Positions 27,319 to 35,500 of a stretch of DNA of 64,000 bases are shown here, in pieces. The first letter of the stretch is position 1. Each line of letters starts with the position of its first letter. The DNA comes from an uncultured delta proteobacterium (GTDB lineage Bacteria > Desulfobacterota > Syntrophia > Syntrophales > UBA8958), in NCBI GenBank assembly GCA_903885795.1, contig CAISJV010000001.1:62001-126000 (forward strand), read 5' to 3'. Below the pieces are notes generated by a model. That model was not told where the DNA came from. It saw only the letters and a program-made list of their open reading frames with translations, and ran no database searches. The position numbers were made by a program, and so were the translations under genes.

Positions 27319-28494
27319 CTACCATTTCGATTTTGGCTTTCCATATTCCTGATCGATGGACAGCTTGCCCAGTTCTGTGGTCTTTTCGCCCTTGGAGCTT
27401 TTCACGGTATCGATGCCGCGGCCGACGACGCCCTTGTTCGAAGCGTAGGCCCGGGCTGTTTCCTCGGTGATCAAGTCCTTCTGATAAAGCTCCACGATAT
27501 AGTCGTCGAAGGTAATCATCCCGAAGGCCTTGCTGGCGGTGATGATTTCTGAGTAAGTCTTCCCGTCCGATTCCCCGTGGAGGATCGTGTCCTTGATGCG
27601 CATGTTGGAGCCCATAATCTCGAAGGCCGCCACCCGGCCCCCACCGACCTTGGGAAGGAGGCGCTGGCAGACGACCCAGCGGATCGTGTCAGCCAAGCGA
27701 ATGCGGATCTGGGTTTCCTCCTCTGACGAGAACATGCCAAGGATACGGTTGATGGTCTGACCCGCATCCACGGTATGGAGGGTGCTGACGACAAGATGCC
27801 CCGTTTCGGCAGCGGAAAGGCCTATTTCCACGGTTTCCCGGTCCCGCATTTCTCCGACGAGGATAACCTTGGGGGCCTGGCGCAAGGCGGCTCGGAGGCC
27901 GTTGGCAAAGGTATCGAAATCATTTCCCATTTCCCGTTGGTTAAAAGTGGCTTTTTTTTGGGGATGGGAATACTCGACAGGATCTTCGAGCGTTACGATA
28001 TGAACGGATTTCGCCTCGTTGATCCGGTCGAGGACGGCAGCGAGAGATGTGGATTTACCGCTGCCGGTCGCACCGGTCACCAGGATGATGCCGTTTTTTT
28101 CCTCGGCCATCTTGTAAAAGGCTTCGGGAAGACCTAGATCTTCGCAAGTGGGAATGCGGGTCTCCAGCTTTCTCAGCACGATGGAATAATTACCCCGCTG
28201 GGCAAAGATATTCACCCGGAAACGGGCCTTTCCGGGGAGCTCGTAAGAGGAGTCGCAGGAACCCTCGGCAATGAGCGTCTCCGTCAGCCTCCGATCCTGA
28301 TTGATCAGGTTCATGGCAAAAGTTTCCGTCTGGAAAGGGGTTAGCTTCCGGACGGGCGGATCAAGCTCCACCGGTGTCAACTGACCCGAGGCCTCGACCT
28401 GAAAGGGTTTGCCCACCGTGATGTTTAGATCCGAAACATTCCCGTGGGAATCCAGCATTTTTCCTAAAATAAAGTCTGTTTCCTGTTTTCTCAT
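27319..28494 (-). CDS. pilU: PilT/PilU-family pilus retraction ATPase
   Basis: 391 residues with Walker A GATGSGKS, an Asp box (VTLEDPVEY), Walker B (VILVGEMRD) and a His box (STLHTVDAG). These are type II/IV secretion ATPase motifs of the PilT class. The C-terminal region (GKTYSEIITA, GMITFDDYI) is closer to PilU than to PilT. It should power or modulate retraction of type IV pili as a hexamer at the pilus base. It lies downstream of pilT and upstream of the pseudo-receiver. Confidence 0.83.
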   Translation of the reverse strand: MRKQETDFILGKMLDSHGNVSDLNITVGKPFQVEASGQLTPVELDPPVRKLTPFQTETFAMNLINQDRRLTETLIAEGSCDSSYELPGKARFRVNIFAQRGNYSIVLRKLETRIPTCEDLGLPEAFYKMAEEKNGIILVTGATGSGKSTSLAAVLDRINEAKSVHIVTLEDPVEYSHPQKKATFNQREMGNDFDTFANGLRAALRQAPKVILVGEMRDRETVEIGLSAAETGHLVVSTLHTVDAGQTINRILGMFSSEEETQIRIRLADTIRWVVCQRLLPKVGGGRVAAFEIMGSNMRIKDTILHGESDGKTYSEIITASKAFGMITFDDYIVELYQKDLITEETARAYASNKGVVGRGIDTVKSSKGEKTTELGKLSIDQEYGKPKSKW

Positions 28495-28559
28495 AGCAGC
28501 CTTTTACCCCCGCATCTCGTGTTTGGGTGATGATCTTATTATCCCTTCATGACGTCTGC

Positions 28560-29642
28560 TTATGCATCGGTAAAGTCCGAGGGCGGATTCTTCAGCATCG
28601 GACGGAAACGGGTTTTGTCATTGGCCTTGGCATAGGCCTCGTCGGGATCGATCCAGCCCTTGTTCACCAACTCGAAAATAGCGTCGTCGAGGAGTTGCAT
28701 TCCGTACTTCTTCCCTGTCTGGATCATGGAGGGAATCTGGAAGGTTTTGGCTTCCCGGATGAGGTTCCGGACGGCGGAAGTGGCGATCAGGATTTCCAAT
28801 GCGGCACAGCGGCCCTTCTTGTCAATCCGTTTGAAGAGAACCTGCGCTACAACAGCACGGAGGCCGTCAGCCAAGGTGGAGCGGATCTGCGCCTGCTCGC
28901 TGGCGGGGAAAACCTCGATTACGCGGTCCACGGTCTTCGCTGCCGAGGTCGTATGGAGAGTGCCAAAAACAAGATGGCCCGTAGAGGCAGCCTCCACAGC
29001 CAGGCGAATAGTCTCGAGATCCCGCATTTCCCCTACGAGGATTATATCCGGGTCCTCACGGAGAGCGCCGCGCAGGGCCGAAGAAAAGGTCTTGGTGTGG
29101 ACGCCTACTTCCCGGTGATTCACGATACACTGCTGGCTATGATGGACAAACTCGATTGGATCCTCAACGGTGATGATATGATCCTTCCGGGTCCGGTTGG
29201 CCTCATCGATGATGGCCGCCAGGGTCGTCGACTTACCGCTTCCTGTCGGACCGGTTACCAGGACCAGACCGCGGGGCAAGGAGGCCAGCTTCGAAACAAC
29301 GGCCGGGAGGCCAAGCTGTTCGGCCGTGAGAATCGTACTGGGAATTTCTCTGAAGACGGCGGCGCAACCCCATTTCTGCTCGAAGAAATTGGCCCGGTAA
29401 CGGGCAAGTCCAGGAATTTCATAGGCAAAGTCAACATCCCCTGTTTCTTCGAACTGCTTGATCTTGTAATCCGGCGCAATCTCGTAGAGCATAGCTTTGA
29501 GACTGTCGTTCTCCAGGAGGTCAAATTTGATCCGCTCGATTTCGCCCCGGACGCGGATCGCCGGCTGCTGTCCCGTCACGAGATGGAGATCGGAAGCCCC
29601 CTGTTCGTTCATCAACTGGAAAAAGGCGTCGATTTTTGCCAT
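28560..29642 (-). CDS. pilT: Type IV pilus twitching motility ATPase PilT
   Basis: 360 residues with GPTGSGKS (Walker A), VEDPIEF (Asp box), IILVGEMRD (Walker B), FGTLHTTSA (His box) and the PilT-specific C-terminal motif AVRNLIREAK. It disassembles pilins during retraction. It is first in a three-gene operon (pilT, pilU-like, pseudo-receiver) with a perfect consensus promoter about 30-55 nt upstream. Confidence 0.9.
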   Translation of the reverse strand: MAKIDAFFQLMNEQGASDLHLVTGQQPAIRVRGEIERIKFDLLENDSLKAMLYEIAPDYKIKQFEETGDVDFAYEIPGLARYRANFFEQKWGCAAVFREIPSTILTAEQLGLPAVVSKLASLPRGLVLVTGPTGSGKSTTLAAIIDEANRTRKDHIITVEDPIEFVHHSQQCIVNHREVGVHTKTFSSALRGALREDPDIILVGEMRDLETIRLAVEAASTGHLVFGTLHTTSAAKTVDRVIEVFPASEQAQIRSTLADGLRAVVAQVLFKRIDKKGRCAALEILIATSAVRNLIREAKTFQIPSMIQTGKKYGMQLLDDAIFELVNKGWIDPDEAYAKANDKTRFRPMLKNPPSDFTDA

Positions 29643-29669
29643 AGCACTCCTCCCCTTTTATTTTGCGGG

Positions 29670-29698
29670 ATTATAGGAAAAGGATAGAACCTTGTCAA
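29670..29698 (-). promoter_or_regulatory. Consensus sigma-70 promoter for pilT operon
   Basis: On the minus strand, TTGACA (29693-29698), 17-nt spacer, TATAAT (29670-29675). Both hexamers match the consensus exactly. Confidence 0.82.
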
Positions 29699-29742
29699 GA
29701 AGGAAAAGGACATAAAGGGAAAAAATCTCCAGCAGCAATTAC

Positions 29743-29770
29743 TTGACAGAGGAGATGGAAATCATATATG
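29743..29770 (+). promoter_or_regulatory. Likely promoter of tRNA-Ala
   Basis: TTGACA (29743-29748), 16-nt spacer, TATATG (29765-29770), about 58 nt before the tRNA. Confidence 0.5.
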
Positions 29771-29828
29771 GAGGGCCTCAGATTTATGATGTGACGACAA
29801 GAATACGCCGTAATGAAGCGGCATAAAA

Positions 29829-29904
29829 GGGGATGTAGCTCAGCTGGGAGAGCGCGGCGTTCGCAATGCCGAGGCCAGGGGTTCGATCCCCCTCATCTCC
29901 ACCA
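29829..29904 (+). tRNA. tRNA-Ala, anticodon CGC
   Basis: A complete cloverleaf: acceptor GGGGATG/CATCTCC (one G-T pair), D arm GCTC...GAGC, anticodon stem around TTCGCAA giving anticodon CGC (Ala, GCG codons), T arm AGGGGTTCGATCCCCCT and an encoded ACCA end. The accessory region starts immediately downstream. Confidence 0.95.
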
Positions 29905-29934
29905 AGACATAGTCCCAGGAAGTCCAAAAGAGGT

Positions 29935-29964
29935 AAAAAACTCGTTAGAAATAGCGGGTTTTTT
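29935..29964 (+). terminator. Intrinsic terminator after tRNA-Ala
   Basis: AAAAAACTCG and CGGGTTTTTT pair (with one G-T) around a short loop, ending in a T-run. Confidence 0.6.
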
Positions 29965-30006
29965 ATTGCAAAAAATACCATGCAGCAATAACAGAACCCA
30001 AAAGGG

Positions 30007-31227
30007 ATGACAGCCGGTTTTATGTGGACAGCCATGCGTTGGCGCAATTATCGGATCTATATTGCCGGACAGACGGTTTCCCTTGTCGGTAGTTTCATGC
30101 AGATGGTAGGGATCAGCTGGCTCGTTTATCGTCTTACCCAATCCGAGATAGCATTAGGGTTCTATAGTTTTCTCACCGAATTATCCAGCGTCGCCGTGGT
30201 TTTATTTGCCGGGGTCCTGGCCGACAGAACCAATCCTCAAAACATTTTGCTCTCTACGCAAATTCTGGCCATGTTGCAGGCTTTCGCCTTGTCGGTACTG
30301 GTCTTTACCGGTCGTATCGACATTGTCAGCGTCTTTGCGTTTGGCTGTTTCCTTGGCTTAGTCAATGGTTTTGACGCCCCGGCCCGACATGCTTTATTGC
30401 CCAGTATGGTAGAAGACCAGAGTGACTTTCGCAACGCAATCGCCCTTTATTCACTGGCACTTGACGCTGCCAGACTGGTAGGACCTGCTCTGGCAGGCAT
30501 GCTAATCGCTTCCTGGGGCGAAGGAATGTGCTTCCTGGCCAATGGTGTGAGTTACATGGTGGTGATCATCTCACTGCTCTCCTTGAGGCTCAAACCACTG
30601 CAACGTATTTCGGTCCATGACAATATGGTCCGATCCCTTTCAGCGGGCATTCGTTACGTCTACGGGCACCGGTCTATTCGCGCTGTAATCTTGCTTGTTG
30701 TCTGCGTGAGTTTTGGTGGAAGCTCGGTTGCCGTACTGATGCCGTTTATGGCTGTCGGTGTACTGAAGGGTGGACCCCAAACACTGGGCATTTTATTGGC
30801 CTCAACCAGCCTCGGCGCCCTTGCGGGCGCCTTCTTTCTTGGCATGAAAGGCGACGCGGACGGACTAAAGCACCAGATGGGCGTCGGTGCGTGCCTCTAT
30901 GGCTTTGGAACGGCAGCTTTCTCCCAGTCGACCTGGCTGGTGTTATCGGCAGCTTTGCTTTCAGTGGCAGGGTTCGGAATCATGATTATGATGGCTTCCG
31001 GCAACACCATTCTGCTCTCGGAGGTCGAGGCAGACAAAAGGGGACGTGTGATGAGCCTTTTCACTCTGTCCTTCATGGGAACAGTACCATTCGGAAGTCT
31101 TTGTGCCGGGATCCTGGCCAAGCTTATAGGCTCACAAGCGACAATTGCATTAGGTGCAGGTGTTTGCATATTTGGGGCGCTGCTCTTTATTCTCGTTTGC
31201 TGCCGTCCGATGCCATCCAAGCAATAG
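30007..31227 (+). CDS. Major facilitator superfamily exporter (EntS-like)
   Basis: 406 residues with about 12 hydrophobic helices and the MFS loop motif LADRTNPQN between helices 2 and 3. The opening (WRNYRIYIAGQTVSLVGSFM) resembles EntS/DHA3-type drug or siderophore exporters. Substrate unknown. It is the first gene after tRNA-Ala. Several in-frame ATGs (30007, 30022, 30034) leave the start uncertain; none has an ideal ribosome binding site. Confidence 0.83.
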   Translation: MTAGFMWTAMRWRNYRIYIAGQTVSLVGSFMQMVGISWLVYRLTQSEIALGFYSFLTELSSVAVVLFAGVLADRTNPQNILLSTQILAMLQAFALSVLVFTGRIDIVSVFAFGCFLGLVNGFDAPARHALLPSMVEDQSDFRNAIALYSLALDAARLVGPALAGMLIASWGEGMCFLANGVSYMVVIISLLSLRLKPLQRISVHDNMVRSLSAGIRYVYGHRSIRAVILLVVCVSFGGSSVAVLMPFMAVGVLKGGPQTLGILLASTSLGALAGAFFLGMKGDADGLKHQMGVGACLYGFGTAAFSQSTWLVLSAALLSVAGFGIMIMMASGNTILLSEVEADKRGRVMSLFTLSFMGTVPFGSLCAGILAKLIGSQATIALGAGVCIFGALLFILVCCRPMPSKQ

Positions 31228-31393
31228 CAGCGCCTGCAACCTGCTTGCCATTGACAAACGTCAGTCAATGATAAAGGTTGAACCGGCCGTCTATATATGA
31301 CATCAAACAGCTCTATAAGAGATATAATTTTTGAACACATGATCAAATATGTTGTAATTTGTTCATCTAGGTAGCGTCCAGGAGGGTGTAAAT

Positions 31394-32503
31394 TTGCGAA
31401 TACTGTTTCTGCACAAGTTCAATTTCAACAATTCCTGGGGAGGCTCCGCTTCTTATCTGCGGGCGCTTTACCTTGCCTTGACCAAGATGGGGCATAATGT
31501 AAATGTGGTCTCACCAAACTACCCGGACAAATACGGATTTACGACCTGCCGGCTTCCCTTTGAGATGACGTTGACCTTTGGACCGGAGAAGCGTCCGGGG
31601 GAGACAACCCTGGATGAGTTGACAACGGAACAGCTTGAAAGTATGGCGGAACAGGCCGCCGAGATCATCGCTGCCAGGGAATTCCTTGATACAAAACCGG
31701 ACCTCATTATCGCCAACCACATTAACCTGATGGCCTTGGTTGCCTGGCGGCTTTCAAATAGATTTGACGTTCCCTACCGCATCATAAGCTATGGTACTGA
31801 TACCCAGCTACTTCTGAAAGACCGGCGTTACTGCCATATCTTTGGAACTGCTGCCCGGGGCGCAGAAAAGATACTGTCCATAAGCGGATTTGTTGCCAAA
31901 GAGATCGAGTCAACAGTTGGAGGCAGGGTTGAAGTTCTTGGTGGTGGAGTCGACCTCGACCTGTTTTACCCGTTACCATCAATCCCGAAGGTCAAAAACC
32001 GCTTGGTTTTCTTCGGTCGTTTTGTGACCGAAAAAGGTTTATGGACGCTCCTCGATGCCTTTTCTCTGCAAAAAAGCGCCGCCGAGCTGGAATTGGTGGG
32101 GGAGGGTCCCCTACGTGGTGAGATCGAGACTTTCCTGTCCACCTCGCCGCTCCGTGGTCGCGTGAAGTTGACGGACTATGTAGCTCCGGAGCGTCTTCGC
32201 GATATCCTGGTCTGTTCGGGATTGGCCGTAGTCCCCTCCACATGGCAGGAACCGCTCGGCCTCGTCGTACTTGAAGCCATGGCTTGCGGCCTGCCCGTCG
32301 TGGCCAGTTCAGTGGGCGGAATTCCGGAAATGATCTCCGACGGGGTGAACGGTTTATTGGTACCTCCGGGAGATTCTTTGGCTCTTGCCGCAGCAATCGA
32401 CAGTGCTGCCGGCGATCCTTTACTCTACGGGCGGCTTCTCGATGGCGTTGGTCGAACTGTTATTCCATCATACGATGGCCTTGCCCGCAAGGCAATAGGA
32501 TGA
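31394..32503 (+). CDS. Glycosyltransferase, GT4 family
   Basis: 369 residues with a GT-B fold. The N-terminus MRILFLHKFNF plus WGGSASYL is an acceptor-side loop, and FFGRFVTEKG opens the nucleotide-sugar domain. EPLGLVVLEAMACGLPVVAS carries the E-x7-E donor motif. It transfers an activated sugar to an unknown acceptor, probably an envelope glycan. It starts with TTG preceded by AGGAGG at 8 nt. A weak TATAAT lies at about 31322. Confidence 0.85.
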   Translation: MRILFLHKFNFNNSWGGSASYLRALYLALTKMGHNVNVVSPNYPDKYGFTTCRLPFEMTLTFGPEKRPGETTLDELTTEQLESMAEQAAEIIAAREFLDTKPDLIIANHINLMALVAWRLSNRFDVPYRIISYGTDTQLLLKDRRYCHIFGTAARGAEKILSISGFVAKEIESTVGGRVEVLGGGVDLDLFYPLPSIPKVKNRLVFFGRFVTEKGLWTLLDAFSLQKSAAELELVGEGPLRGEIETFLSTSPLRGRVKLTDYVAPERLRDILVCSGLAVVPSTWQEPLGLVVLEAMACGLPVVASSVGGIPEMISDGVNGLLVPPGDSLALAAAIDSAAGDPLLYGRLLDGVGRTVIPSYDGLARKAIG

Positions 32504-32570
32504 CGATAAAAATTAAAATATTGCTTCCTTTGTGATACCGTGAACCGCGTCATCAAATGGGGATGCCAAC

Positions 32571-35500
32571 ATGGTGGAAAATAAGAAAATCCTGAAGATA
32601 TTCATTTCATCACCCGGCGATGTGCGTCCCGAGCGTCTCATCGCGGAACGGGTGGTGCAGCGGCTGGACCGCGAATTCACCTATCACTGCCGAATCGAGC
32701 CAGTGCTGTGGGAGCGTAAGCCCCTGGTTGCGACCAAGCACTTCCAGGATGATATCCCCCTGCCTTCCTCTTCCGACATTGTTTTGGTCATAGTTTGGAC
32801 AAGGCTCGGCACGCCGCTTCCCAGCCCCAGATTTTTTGGCGCCATGACCGGCGCCAGGGTTACAGGCACTGAATGGGAATTTGAGGAGGCATACAAAGCC
32901 AATGCCGAGCACGGTACTCCGGACCTGCTCGTGTACCGCAAGACAGCCCCCAGTTTGGTCAGCCTTCGCGGTGACGAGGCGGAAGGACGGCGGCTTCAAG
33001 CGGGCATGGTTGACGATTTTATCCACCAGTGGTTCATAGATTCCCGGGACGGCACCTTCAAGGCAGCATCGCACACCTTTGAACATCCGGCTGAATTGGA
33101 GGAGTTACTTGAAAGTCACCTCCGAGCCAAAATTATTGAACGTCTTGGCGATGTACCAGAGATGCACGGTATTCGCTGGCACAAGGGATCGCCGTTCCGC
33201 GGTCTGGAATCATTTGAGATCGAGCATGCCCAGGTTTTTTTCGGCCGCACCCGTGCCCGCCACGAACTGCGCCAGAACCTGACGGCAAGACTTGAGGCCG
33301 GCTGTCCCTTCCTTCTGGTTATGGGGGCCTCCGGCAGCGGTAAGTCGTCTCTCGTCAAAGCCGCCATGCTGCCTGATCTGCAATTGCCGGGCATGCTTCC
33401 GAACTTCGGGAAGGTTCATTTTGCCGTAATGCGGCCTTCCGACCATGGTGGTGATCCTGATATGGCGCTGGCTGCCGCGCTATTGTCGGCCAAGGCGCTG
33501 CCAGGGTTGCCGCCGGGGTTGGAAAAACTTGCCGCGGCCCCTCCCGACGAGCTGGCACGGCAGGTCGTACTGGAGTTGCAGGCATTGTCCCAGGCAGCGC
33601 AACTGGCGCCGCCCTGGGAAGCGCGCCTGGTGCTGGTCGTCGATCAACTGGAGGAAATTTTTGCAGAGACGGTGACCTCGACTCAACGAACCGCATTTGT
33701 TGCCAAAATGGAAACCCTCGCCCGGAGCGGTGTGGTGGTAATGGCAACAATGCGGAGCGACTTTTTCGACCGGTTGGAAACCCTGCCGCAGCTTGTCGCA
33801 TTAAGCGAGGGGATCGGTCGCACCCTGCTGTTGTCCCCCGACGACGCCGAAATTGGTCAGATCATCCGTCAGCCGGCTCAGGAGGCGGGATTGACATTCG
33901 AGGTGCGTGATGGCATCCCCCTCGACGAAACCCTGCGCATGGCCGCTGCTGCCGAGCCGGGAGTGCTTCCTTTGCTGGAATTCACCCTCGATCAATTATG
34001 GCACAAGAGGACCGACGAGGGGCAGCTTACCATCGCCGCTTATGATGATCTCGGCGGCCTGAAAGGGGCAATCGGCCGGCGGGCAGAAGATATCTTCCTT
34101 GCCCAGCCGGCAGAAGTGCGGTCAGCCCTGCCCGCTGTTCTGTTCGCCCTGGCCCGGGCTGAACAGGGCGAAAAGGGTCGTATCATGGCGAACTCCGCTC
34201 CCATGGCAGGTTTTGCCGCCGGCAGTCCTGAACGCTGTTTGGTGGATGCCCTGCTGGCGCCTGCTGCCCGACTGCTTGTGACGAACGATAAAGGCGACCT
34301 GCGAGTTGCCCACGAGGCGCTGCTGTCCCACTGGGCGCGCGCCCATGAATTGGTCGAATCTGACCGTGCCGACCTGCAAGTTCGCGAAAAGCTGCTGGGA
34401 GCATTTGCGGAATGGAGCAAAGAGTCCGGACGCAAGCGGGATAGTCTGCTGTTGCAGGGCGGTCTGCCATTGTCACAGGCCGAGGATCTGCTGATACGAC
34501 GGCGCGGTGAACTCAAGGCCGAGTTAATAGGCTACATTGAGGCTTCAACCGCCTATAATCAGCGCAAGATCCGTCGCCTCAAGATCGCAGTCGTTGCCTT
34601 CGCCCTCCTCGCCGTTATTGCCTGTGTAGGCTCCTGGTTCGGGTTTACCGGGCAGGCTGCGGCAATTAAACGGGAACGTCAGGCGCTGTTAAACGAGTCC
34701 CGCTTTCTGACCAAGACTGCTCTGGACATCGCCCAGACAGGAATCCATGAACGAACCAGTCTGGTCATTGAGGCAGCCCTGCCGAAGGATATTGACCGGC
34801 CGGACCGGCCGGAGTCACGGGATGCACTGGCTGCGCTCGCACGGATTTCGGAGGAGGACAGATTATCCGGTATATTGAATGGACATAAAGGTCCTGTTGA
34901 TTTCGCGTCCTTCAGCCAGTCCGGCAATCGTGTGTTGACGGCCTCCGAAGATAACACCGCACGATTGTGGGATGTCCGCAGCGGCGCTCAGCTGGCTGTA
35001 CTCGCGGGACATGGCGACTGGGTCGTTTCCGCGACATTTAACCCGTCGGGTGATCGTGTAGTCACTGCTTCTTTCGATAATACGGCACGCCTGTGGGATG
35101 CCAAAAGCGGCGCCCTGCTCAAGGTGCTTACCGGACATGCAGACAGGGTTCTGTTCGCCGCCTTTAGCCCGTCGGGTGATCGTGTAGTCACTGCTTCTTT
35201 CGACAATACGGCTCGCCTGTGGGATGCCAAAAGCGGCGCCCCGCTTGCCGTGCTCACCGGACACGGAGGCCCGGTCTTATCCGTCGCCTTCAACCCATCG
35301 GGTGATCGTGTAGTCACTGCTTCTTTCGATAATACGGCGCGCCTGTGGGATGCCAAAAGCGGCGCCCTGATCAAAGTGCTCACCGGACATGCCCACTGGG
35401 TTAAATCCGCCGTGTTCAGTCCTTCCGGCGATCGCGTGGCTACAGCTTCTTATGACAAGACTCTCCGCCTGTGGGACGCCAAAAGCGGCGCCCAGCTTAA

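Noticed and set aside
29829-30007. tRNA-Ala end as attachment site of an integrated element
   Set aside because: No integrase and no repeat of the tRNA 3' end was found within the window, so it stays only a possibility.
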